From: Streptomyces phaeochromogenes
GTDB taxonomy: Bacteria; Actinomycetota; Actinomycetes; Streptomycetales; Streptomycetaceae
Length of the DNA: 34,480 bases
NCBI RefSeq assembly: GCF_001418655.1
Contig: NZ_LIQZ01000235.1
Span: forward strand, 1-34,480
Direction: 5' to 3'
The notes beneath the pieces are model-generated. The model searched no databases. It had not been told where the DNA came from and saw only the letters and a list, made by a program, of their open reading frames with translations. The position numbers were made by a program, and so were the translations under genes. This document shows positions 7,673 through 14,030 of the stretch, piece after piece. Positions within the stretch are counted from its first letter, which is position 1, and each line of letters opens with the position of its first letter.

Positions 7673-7810
7673 CGACTCACTAATGTGTTCTATGCGCCCT
7701 CCCACTCGGCCTATGTGTGTTGCCCCAGTCTGCCGCACATCCCCACCAGCGGACAGGGTTATTGGTTCCGAAGGACACGAAGATCGTTTACGGGACAGCC
7801 CTTAGGTGGC

Positions 7811-8605
7811 CTACGCGGTTGTGGCGATGCCGCCGTCGACGGGGATCACGGCGCCCGTCAGGTATGCGCCTGCCCGGCTGGCGAGGAACACGGTGACACC
7901 CGCCATGTCGTCGTCGCGGCCGATCCGGCGTAGTGGGGCGGACGCCGCGATCGCCTCGCCGAACTCATCGAGGGTTGCAGCCATCATCGTCGACGGGAAC
8001 GGTCCCGGCGCCACGGCGTTCACGGTGACGTGCTGCGGTCCTAGTTCCTTGGCGAGCACTCTGGTGAGTTGATGCAGTGCGGCCTTGCTGCTGGAGTACG
8101 AGTAGTTGGGCCGCTGGGGGATGTGGATGGCGGCGATGCTGCCGATGTTGATGATCCGCGCGGGATCGTCGGCGGTGCCCGCCTTGCGAAGTGCGGGCAG
8201 CAGCGCTTGGACCAGCCAGAACGGCGACTTCAGGTTGAGGTCGACGACCGTGTCCCAGGCCTCGTCCGGGAACGTCTCCAGCGGCTCGTCCCACAGGGCG
8301 CCCGCGTTGTTGACGAGGATGTCGAGACGCTCCGAGTCGGCGGTGACGAGGTCGGACAGTCGCCGACACTCGTCGTGGCGGGACAGGTCGGCGGGGATGG
8401 CCCGCACCTCACCGAATGCGGACAGCTGTTCCTGCGCCTGAGCGCACGCTTCTGCGTTGCGTGAGCTGATGACCACGCGGACGCCCGCCTGGAGAAGGCC
8501 ACGCGCGATCATCATCCCGATGCCTCTGGTGCCACCGGTGACGAGCGCGCGCTTTCCACGCAGATCGAAGAGTTCTGCATGCGTTGTGAATTGGTTGACT
8601 ACCAC
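7811..8605 (-). CDS. SDR-family NADP-dependent oxidoreductase, RhlG-like
   Basis: A 264-aa classical short-chain dehydrogenase/reductase. It has the dinucleotide motif TGGTRGIG (23-30), DL at 73-74, NNAG (99-102), catalytic Ser156 (NIGSIAA) and the YxxxK pair Y170/K174. The C-terminal GAYLTGAVIPVDGG is typical. The stretch GIGMMIARGLLQAGVRVV, the ADLSRHDE region and KAALHQLTRVLAKELGPQHV are notably close to RhlG-type beta-ketoacyl reductases. Members of that group reduce 3-oxoacyl groups, but the actual substrate here is unknown. Start is GTG 8605 with only a weak purine stretch upstream. A MerR-type promoter lies 60-100 bases upstream (8675-8705), so expression is probably inducible. Confidence 0.9.
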   Translation of the reverse strand: MVVNQFTTHAELFDLRGKRALVTGGTRGIGMMIARGLLQAGVRVVISSRNAEACAQAQEQLSAFGEVRAIPADLSRHDECRRLSDLVTADSERLDILVNNAGALWDEPLETFPDEAWDTVVDLNLKSPFWLVQALLPALRKAGTADDPARIINIGSIAAIHIPQRPNYSYSSSKAALHQLTRVLAKELGPQHVTVNAVAPGPFPSTMMAATLDEFGEAIAASAPLRRIGRDDDMAGVTVFLASRAGAYLTGAVIPVDGGIATTA

Positions 8606-8674
8606 TCGCCGTCTTTCTCGTTGGTCGTGCGGGATGACGTGTCGACGCGTCGGGTGTTCGGTTCAGCTGTCTCG

Positions 8675-8705
8675 ACGCTATGGCCGTGGAGTGCACTCCA
8701 AGCAA
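8675..8705 (-). promoter_or_regulatory. MerR-type promoter/operator driving the SDR gene
   Basis: On the minus strand: -35 TTGCTT (8705-8700), a 19-bp spacer, and -10 TAGCGT (8680-8675). The spacer region carries the perfect palindrome TGGAGTGCACTCCA (8687-8700). An over-long 19-bp spacer with a dyad of this type is the hallmark of MerR-family activated promoters. The predicted transcript start leaves about 60 bases of leader before GTG 8605. No MerR gene lies in the window, so the activator would be encoded elsewhere. Confidence 0.6.
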
Positions 8706-8869
8706 GCGGATCAGCCCCTACCCTCGCCCGTACGACGCGCCCGCCGAGCCGGTCACCACGCAGGGAGCCGACGAACACCTGCTCGTGATGGTGAGTCAGC
8801 GGCCCTTGGCCCTCAGCAGGGCGCGACCCGCTCCCTGCAACCGGTGTAGTCCGGGGTGTCATCGAGGGG

Positions 8870-8983
8870 TCAGCAAGTGCGATGATCGCAAGCCCGGTTC
8901 GGCGGACGGCCCGACTTGATGCCTCGCGGCAACCGCGGCTCAAGTCGGGCCCACTGGCCGTTGGTCAGATCCTCACGTCCCAC
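8870..8983 (-). pseudogene. IS5-type transposase N-terminal fragment
   Basis: Beginning at GTG 8983 the minus strand reads EDLTNGQWARLEPRLPRGIK then SGRPP, the conserved start of IS5-family transposases, and stops after 37 codons. The rest of the element is missing. A conspicuous inverted repeat (8908-8951) lies within this coding remnant. Confidence 0.7.
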
Positions 8984-9282
8984 AGGACATGATCATCAAC
9001 GATCAAGATCAACTTTCGCGACAGACCCTGGGCTTGTTCTTTGACCTCCGGTTTTCTGTGACGGCCCTGCAGTTGGAACGCCCAAGATGTTGCCCGGGGT
9101 TTCGGAACCTCCGCCCGCGCCTGCACTGCCCGGCCCGCGCACCGAAACCCTCAACTCCCGGACCTGGAAGACCACTTGGCTCGACGGCGACCCGCCACCC
9201 GCCACGACGTGGGCAAGACCGTGCAACGACCCGCTCCTTGTCCGTGCGGAGTTCGACGGGCCGGCGCCGCCGTGGTCCAGTC
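8984..9282. other. IS-scar spacer, no gene
   Basis: The 299 bases between two transposase fragments hold no recognisable gene. Frames are long only because of the GC content. Confidence 0.4.
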
Positions 9283-9591
9283 CGCCTCGTCCCGGGCCCC
9301 GAGTTCGTCCAGCACCGCCCGGTGCAGCCGACGCCACGGGCCGGCCTCGGTCCATACCGTGAATCGGCGGTGCGCGGTGGCGTGCGACGTGCCGAACGGC
9401 GGCGGCAGATGCCTCCAGGCGCAGCCGCTCGTCAGCGCGTACACCGCTGCCGTGAACACGGCCCGCTCGTCATACGGAGCGGTCCCAGCACCTTGCGGGC
9501 GAGCAGCGAACGACGGCAGCAACGGGGTGGCCGGCTCCCAGAGTTCATCAGGACCCAGACGCTTCGATGGTTCAGCACCCAGGACTGGCAT
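9283..9591 (-). pseudogene. second IS5-type transposase, N-terminal part
   Basis: From ATG 9591, about 100 residues match the N-terminal domain of a different IS5-family transposase group: LGPDELWEPATPLLPSF, PYDERAVFTAAVYALTSGCAWRHLPPPFG, ATAHRRFTVWTEAGPWRRLH, RAVLDELGARDEADW. After DW the frame stays open to 9151 but leaves the family; the catalytic DDE portion is absent. It is a dead fragment, of a type distinct from the copies at 8.9 kb and 6.5-7.2 kb. Confidence 0.78.
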
Positions 9592-9612
9592 CGTGCCGCA
9601 TGAACATCAAGT

Positions 9613-9633
9613 CACGTGAGGCAATCTCTAAGC
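9613..9633 (+). repeat. IS-end-like repeat, copy 1
   Basis: Matches 10342-10362 at 18 of 21 positions, sharing CACGTGAG and CTAAGC. It lies just upstream of the transposase fragment that starts at 9591 and overlaps the stop codon of the DinB gene, so it is probably a degenerate IS terminus. Confidence 0.5.
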
Positions 9634-10212
9634 CTTGATTGGTGCGGCCGACCTGGCGGCCTGCTCGATCTTCGCGCAGTAGGCCGCACGGGCTTCCTCG
9701 TCGATCTGCAGCTCGTGTTCGGCGCGCACACCGGTCCGGCCGTCGAGGCCCTCACGCAGGATATCGGCGTGCCCGGTATGCCGGATGGACTCGCTGAGGA
9801 CATGGACCATGATGGCGAACAGGTTCGTGTTGGGATAAGGCTCCGGCCACCACGGCACGTGGCCGGGGGCGTCGAGGGGAAGCTCGTTGATCGTCGCGTC
9901 CGAGTGTTCCCACGTGCGCCGGTAGAACGCGATGATCTGATCGCGGGTTTCGTCCTCGGCCGCCCACAGGTCGTTGCCGTTGTGGTCCTGCCACCGGGGC
10001 AGCGGTTCCGGGGAAGGGCGGTCGAATACCTCGCCGAAGTACCTGGCCTCGACGGTGGCCACGTGTTTGACCAGGCCGAGGAGGTTGGTCCCGGTTGCTG
10101 TCAAAGGTCGGCGGGCGTCGTATTCGGACAAGCCGTCGAGTTTCCAGAGCAGCGCCTCGCGGTCCCGCCGCAGTCTCCCGTGCAGGTTGTCCTTCGCGAA
10201 TTCGTCGATCAT
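9628..10212 (-). CDS. DinB family protein (DUF664-like)
   Basis: A 194-aa four-helix-bundle protein of the DinB/DUF664 superfamily, which contains metal-binding enzymes such as mycothiol- or bacillithiol-dependent transferases. Visible landmarks are NLLGLVKHVATVEARYFGEVF (His50), then LFAIMVHVLSESIRHTGHAD with His145 and His148. The spacing of these three histidines fits the family metal site. Numbering is from ATG 10212; another in-frame ATG at 10230 would add six residues. In the family the reaction varies widely, so no substrate is proposed. The gene is flanked by IS-end-like repeats at 9613 and 10342 and by transposase fragments on both sides, and its stop codon lies within one repeat. 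Confidence 0.87.
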   Translation of the reverse strand: MIDEFAKDNLHGRLRRDREALLWKLDGLSEYDARRPLTATGTNLLGLVKHVATVEARYFGEVFDRPSPEPLPRWQDHNGNDLWAAEDETRDQIIAFYRRTWEHSDATINELPLDAPGHVPWWPEPYPNTNLFAIMVHVLSESIRHTGHADILREGLDGRTGVRAEHELQIDEEARAAYCAKIEQAARSAAPIKA

Positions 10213-10341
10213 GCGGCATGAGCCTGCCATGGGCTGCTGGTGGTCTCAAGATCCCGTACGTGGTCCGCAAAACGACTGGCAGAGCCGAGGCCCGGCCATG
10301 GCCGCCGCCCTGACCTGCTACAAGAAGCTCGCGAAACTTGC

Positions 10342-10362
10342 CACGTGAGACAACCCCTAAGC
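10342..10362 (+). repeat. IS-end-like repeat, copy 2
   Basis: Partner of the repeat at 9613-9633 (18 of 21 identical). It directly follows the C-terminal transposase remnant, so it is plausibly the right terminus of that lost IS. Confidence 0.5.
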
Positions 10363-10378
10363 GGTTTCGTTGGGATCG

Positions 10379-10522
10379 CCGGGCGCACCGGAGAAAGTCG
10401 CCCGCGACGTGGAGTCCGGCCAGGTGGATGGCCGCGGTCCTCTCGTAACAAGTGGCGATGCCGCTTTTGCGGGTCCCAGCCGCGTGCTGGTGAGTTCGCA
10501 CGATCGTGGAGCACACCGACAC
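10379..10522 (-). pseudogene. internally deleted IS5-type transposase
   Basis: The frame reads CSTIVRTHQHAAGTRKSG and then directly IATCYERTAAIHLAGLHVAG, followed by DFLRCAR. The first half is the mid-protein DSTxVRAHQHAAGARK motif of IS5-family transposases. The second half is their extreme C-terminus (IATRYDKTA...GLHIAG). Everything between, including most catalytic residues, has been deleted in frame. It is a compact scar, followed within about 20 bases by an IS-end-like repeat. Confidence 0.72.
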
Positions 10523-10565
10523 GGCCTACGTCAGATCCCACACCATGGCAGGGCTCAGGGCCGTC

Positions 10566-11366
10566 CTAGGCCCCGGGAGCACCGCAGGACGGCACCTGCT
10601 GGGCCACGGGAGGGACCCGGGGAGCGATGAACTCCGCGTCTTGCATGCCGAAGTAGGCGAGGTCTACTTCGTCGTCTCCGTCCTGCACCTTCATGAGGTC
10701 GCTCTCGCTGCGCAACCAGGAAACGCCGCTCGAGTCCGTGAAGGACACCAGCGGATTCCGGTACCGCAGTTCCTCACGAGACAATTTGTGCTTCTTGAGA
10801 ACGCCGTTCCAGTGCCCTGTGTAGTCGAGGGCGTCGACATCGACGACCAACTCGGAGCAGGGTCCGATGGATCCAAAGAGAACTCCTCCGCTACCCAACA
10901 TCAGCCAGCCGGGTTCCCCGCCGGTGACGTCGCGGATTGTGACCCCTTGCCCGTCGAAGGTGTCTTCAGGTGTATCGCCTTGCACACCGAAGACCACCAG
11001 CACCTCGGAAACGGGGTCAGGAGATCGGTTCGCAACGTGAATCCGCGGTGCCCCGTCCGATCCCTGATCCAACCAGGCTGCCGTGCGAGTGGCCTGACCA
11101 CGAGCTTGCTCTTCTGCGGCTTCCCTTGACTGGGCGAGCTGGTCCTCAGCAACCCTGGCCTGCACGAGAGTTGCCCATCCGGTGAAGCCAAGAGTCGCGA
11201 TACCGACCAGGACACCTACGACCGTCGCTATGCGGTTCCAGTCGAGTGAGCGAAGTCGCGAGCGAGTTGCTTGGGGCTGCGGGGCAGATTCCCGAGCGCG
11301 GACCCGATCCGGGCGGGACCGCTGCCGTGCCAGGCGGAGCCTTGTACCCCGTTCACCACTATCCAC
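10566..11366 (-). CDS. membrane-anchored hypothetical protein
   Basis: A 266-aa protein of unknown function if started at GTG 11366, which has GGAGA at a good distance. The frame stays open to ATG 11714, but that extra 116-residue stretch is rich in Trp/Cys/Arg and looks non-coding. From GTG 11366 there is a basic N-terminus (~45 residues), a membrane helix (IATVVGVLVGIATLGFTGWATL, about 47-68), then a charged helix (VAEDQLAQSREAAEEQARGQ). A beta-rich C-terminal domain follows (PRIHVANRSPDPVSEVLVVFGV, LVVDVDALDYTG, PLVSFTDSSGVSWLR). The VAxDQLxQSRxxAEEQARxQ pattern followed by a domain containing VANRS is common in uncharacterised Streptomyces membrane proteins. No function is assigned. Confidence 0.65.
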   Translation of the reverse strand: MDSGERGTRLRLARQRSRPDRVRARESAPQPQATRSRLRSLDWNRIATVVGVLVGIATLGFTGWATLVQARVAEDQLAQSREAAEEQARGQATRTAAWLDQGSDGAPRIHVANRSPDPVSEVLVVFGVQGDTPEDTFDGQGVTIRDVTGGEPGWLMLGSGGVLFGSIGPCSELVVDVDALDYTGHWNGVLKKHKLSREELRYRNPLVSFTDSSGVSWLRSESDLMKVQDGDDEVDLAYFGMQDAEFIAPRVPPVAQQVPSCGAPGA

Positions 11367-11786
11367 CGGGTGTCTCCAATCGACGGCCGTGCCTCTGGAG
11401 ACGCACCGCGCTTCCTTCTGGATCCAGCCCGCAAACAGATTGCACCAGGACTGCTGACCGCGGTCGGCCGGGTGGTCCGGCCCGGGGTCTCTGAGTACGA
11501 CGGTGTCCGGTCGGCCGGCCGACCTGGCCCCGGCTACTGGGCCTACTGGCGGCCAAGACTCTGATTCGGTGTCGGAGCCGTTGTCGCGCCGCCGGCCCAT
11601 CGTCGGCACGGTGGACATCAGGACGGATGCAGGCTGCTCATCCTGTGCACGTCCGTCCCAGTCGAGGCCGCAATCTCCCGTGCACACGAGGATCGTGCAA
11701 GTACGAGCGAGCATCGTTCTAACGTTTCCGCAGGTCAGCTCGGTTGAATGGAATCACTGCACTCCCTCACCGAGAAGAAGGTAGCC
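11367..11786. other. intergenic region between divergent genes
   Basis: 420 bases between a minus-strand membrane-protein gene and the plus-strand monooxygenase gene. It must hold the promoters of both. I see no clear -10/-35 pair, no conserved palindrome and no credible gene. Confidence 0.4.
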
Positions 11787-12104
11787 ATGATCGCCAACTA
11801 CGGCTTCAACGCCACCCTGACCGCCAGGCCCGCAATGGGCGACCAACTGGTCGACCTGCTGTTGACCGGCCTGAACGAGGGCAGCCCCGGCGCAAGCGAG
11901 CACTGCGTCGTCTACCTCGTCTCCCGGTCCGCGTCCAGCCCCGACATCGTCCACGTCACCGAGGGTTGGACCAGCGAGGAGGACCACCACCGGATCTTCG
12001 CCGGGGAGGCCGCCCAGGCCATCGTGGCGCAGATCGACGGACTGCTGGCCAAGGAGTCCGAGTACACCGACTACGTCCCGGTCCACGGCAAGGCCGCCTT
12101 CTGA
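11787..12104 (+). CDS. antibiotic biosynthesis monooxygenase (ABM)-like protein
   Basis: A 105-aa ferredoxin-like alpha/beta-barrel protein. The start (MIANYGFNATLTARPAMGDQLVDLLL) and DIVHVTEGWTSEEDHHRIFA fit the ABM superfamily: a first strand, a helix, then a second strand ending in a W/E-containing turn and a helix with a conserved histidine pair. Family members are cofactor-independent oxygenases, quinol-processing enzymes or simple dimeric binding proteins, so the activity is open. ATG 11787 has AAGAAGG upstream and is preferred over an earlier in-frame ATG at 11748. It lies 109 bases upstream of an esterase gene in the same direction and is likely co-transcribed with it. Confidence 0.82.
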   Translation: MIANYGFNATLTARPAMGDQLVDLLLTGLNEGSPGASEHCVVYLVSRSASSPDIVHVTEGWTSEEDHHRIFAGEAAQAIVAQIDGLLAKESEYTDYVPVHGKAAF

Positions 12105-12213
12105 CACGCCGATCACCCCGCCCCCCATCCACATGCCCCTGCTGCCTCGGCGCCCCCGAGCCGGCCCTCTCCTCACCCGACCGTCCGCCACCACCCCACG
12201 AAAGGCCGCGACC

Positions 12214-13182
12214 ATGACCACGGCACGACCCGCCTTGGACTCCGAACTGCATGAGCTGCTCGCCGACATGCCCCTCATGTCCCAGCTCAGCCCAGACGTA
12301 CTCGCGCAACTGCGCCGGCTCCCGTCGACGCCCGTCGAGCCCCTCCTCGCCCACCGGCAGGTCGACCGGCGCGAAGTCACCGTGCCCGCCAAGGACGGTG
12401 TCCCGATCCCCTTGTCGGTCTTCAGCCCTGCGAACAGTGATCCCGCCACCGGCGCCCCCTGTGTCTACTGGATGCACGGCGGCGGGATGGTCATGGGTGA
12501 CCGCTTCTCGCAGATCGACATCCCGCTTGAGTGGCTCGACGAGTTCGGCGCCGTGGTGGTCTCCGTGGACTACCGGCTCGCACCCGAGGCCACCGGTACC
12601 GCGCTGGTGGACGACTGCTACCAGGGACTGCTCTGGGTCGCCGAACACTCCGCCGAACTGGGCATCGCCCCCGCCCGGATCGTCGTCGCGGGAGCCAGCG
12701 CGGGCGGCGGCCTCGCCGCCGGCGTCACCCTGCTGGCTCGCGATCTCGGCGCCCCGGCGATCGCCGCGCAGATGCTGATCTGCCCCATGCTCGACCACCG
12801 CAACGCCAGCACCTCCAGCCGCCAGTACGCCGGCGGCCCCGGAGTGTGGACCCGCGAGATGAACGAGTTCGGATGGCGTGCCGTCCTCGGCGACCTCACC
12901 GACGACGAGGTACCCGCATACGTCTCACCCGCCTTGGCCGACGATCTCTCCGGCCTGCCGACCACCTACATCGACACCGGCTCCGCCGAAGTCTTCCGCG
13001 ACGAGGACACCGACTACGCCACCCGCATCTGGGCGGCCGGCGGCCAGGCCGAACTCCACGTCTGGGCGGGCGGCTTCCACGGCTTCGACGCCCTGTACCC
13101 GCAGGCGCGCATCTCGGCCACGGCGCGTCGGACCCGCACCGAGTGGCTCGCCCGACTCCTGCTGCCGGACTCCGCGACATAG
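12214..13182 (+). CDS. alpha/beta hydrolase, HSL-type esterase/lipase
   Basis: A 322-aa hormone-sensitive-lipase-type esterase predicted to cleave short-chain esters. It has the oxyanion-hole motif HGGG (88-91), the nucleophile elbow GASAG with Ser162, Asp263 in FRDED, and His289 in GGFHGFD, giving a complete catalytic triad. The family usually has GDSAG; here the residue before Ser is Ala. VSVDYRLAPE (117-124 region) is also diagnostic. ATG 12214 follows GAAAGG. Cytosolic: no signal peptide. It probably forms a short operon with the upstream ABM-like gene, which would fit a two-step oxidation/ester-hydrolysis or detoxification role, but that pairing is only suggestive. Confidence 0.92.
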   Translation: MTTARPALDSELHELLADMPLMSQLSPDVLAQLRRLPSTPVEPLLAHRQVDRREVTVPAKDGVPIPLSVFSPANSDPATGAPCVYWMHGGGMVMGDRFSQIDIPLEWLDEFGAVVVSVDYRLAPEATGTALVDDCYQGLLWVAEHSAELGIAPARIVVAGASAGGGLAAGVTLLARDLGAPAIAAQMLICPMLDHRNASTSSRQYAGGPGVWTREMNEFGWRAVLGDLTDDEVPAYVSPALADDLSGLPTTYIDTGSAEVFRDEDTDYATRIWAAGGQAELHVWAGGFHGFDALYPQARISATARRTRTEWLARLLLPDSAT

Positions 13183-13369
13183 CGCCACCGGAGCACTCAC
13201 ACAACACACGCACGTTCCACAAGATGCACCGGCGCCCCGGAGGCCACCGACGCCTGTCCTGTCTGCTACGACCTGCTCAGCAGCCAGGTCGGGGTCTCTC
13301 GCACGGTCCACCGCGTCTTCAAGTTCGGGGGAGGGCGCCGGTGTTGCTGTGCACCAAGCAGGGCAGGGC

Positions 13370-13831
13370 CTACCGTCCTGCCACCTTGGCGTACTCCGCG
13401 AGGATGGGCCGTTCCGGTGCGATCACCGTGTCGGGGATGTCTTTGAGGCAGAAGAATCGCCAACTGCTGTTCTCCGCCGTGTCCAGGGTGATGACAGCGC
13501 TCTGCGGGATCCGGGCCAGGTAGACCGCAGTCACGTTGAAGACCTCGTCACCATTGGGATAGCGGTAGTAGTACTGCGGTCCGGAGAACACACCGAGGAA
13601 GTCCAGGACACCGATTTCCAAACCCGTCTCTTCCTTGACCTCGCGCCGACCGGTTTCCTCGAGGGACTCCCCAGGTTCCATGATTCCGCCTGGAAGACCC
13701 CAGCCGCCGGTGTCGGCCCGCTCCAGGAGCAGAACCCGGTCGTCGGCGTCAACGATCACGACTGAGGATCCGGGAAGGATCAGCGGTCGTGTGCCGACCA
13801 GCCTGCGCAGGTCCGCCACGTAGTCCTTCAC
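13370..13831 (-). CDS. Nudix hydrolase
   Basis: A 153-aa Nudix-fold pyrophosphohydrolase. The full Nudix box GX5EX7REUXEEXGU is present at residues 49-71 (G49, E55, R63, E64, E67, E68, G70), and all metal-binding glutamates are kept. The preceding VVIVDADDRVLLLERAD and the late FNVTAVYLARIP strands match the fold. Members hydrolyse nucleoside diphosphates linked to another moiety; substrate is not predictable. It converges with the esterase gene, with 187 bases between, and lies just downstream of the large operon on the same strand, separated by about 60 bases from the end of the in-frame extension described at 13893. Confidence 0.92.
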   Translation of the reverse strand: MKDYVADLRRLVGTRPLILPGSSVVIVDADDRVLLLERADTGGWGLPGGIMEPGESLEETGRREVKEETGLEIGVLDFLGVFSGPQYYYRYPNGDEVFNVTAVYLARIPQSAVITLDTAENSSWRFFCLKDIPDTVIAPERPILAEYAKVAGR

Positions 13832-13892
13832 GATGTTGTGTTCCGCCTCTGCTTGGACTCCGGCCTGCCTGTTCGGGCTCGGAAAGAGCTTC

Positions 13893-14030
13893 TCACCTCT
13901 TCTTCAGCAGCTTGGCTGTGTTCACGCTGTCCGCGTCGATGCCCAGCCGGAAGTAAGGCGGCGTGATCTCGGTCAGTACGAACACGCTGATCCAGAGTCG
14001 CTCCGCCACGGGCCGAAGACCGTGGTTCGG
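13893..14030 (-). other. 45-codon in-frame extension after the operon's last stop codon
   Basis: Directly after the TGA that ends the 627-aa gene, the same frame continues for 45 codons to a second TGA at 13893. It reads PNHGLRPVAERLWISVFVLT, then EITPPYFRLGIDADSVNTAK, then LLKKR. About 85% of third positions are G or C, as in real genes here. A GTG at 14009 could start a 38-aa peptide, but it has no ribosome-binding site. It could be a readthrough tail, the result of a nonsense mutation, or the end of a vanished gene. Confidence 0.45.
14006..14030 (-). terminator. small competing hairpins after the 627-aa gene
   Basis: CCACGG/CCGTGG (14006-14025) and CCGAA/TTCGG (14013-14030) can each form a short stem immediately 3' of the stop codon. 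They are too weak and too close to the stop codon for a confident terminator, and could instead act on stop-codon readthrough. Confidence 0.25.

Noticed and set aside
8908..8951. A 12-bp perfect inverted repeat (GGCCCGACTTGA/TCAAGTCGGGCC) that looks like a terminator
   Set aside because: It lies inside the coding sequence of an IS5-type transposase N-terminus (ARLEPRLPRGIKSGRPP), there is no gene end beside it, and no T-tract follows.
11367..11714. N-terminal extension of the membrane protein to ATG 11714
   Set aside because: The extra 116 residues are Trp/Cys/Arg-rich with poor codon bias, while GTG 11366 has GGAGA at a proper distance and precedes a basic N-terminus and membrane helix.
13270..13290. 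GACCTG/CAGGTC dyad between the esterase and Nudix genes as a bidirectional terminator
   Set aside because: The stem is only 6 bp with a 9-base loop and no run of T on either side.
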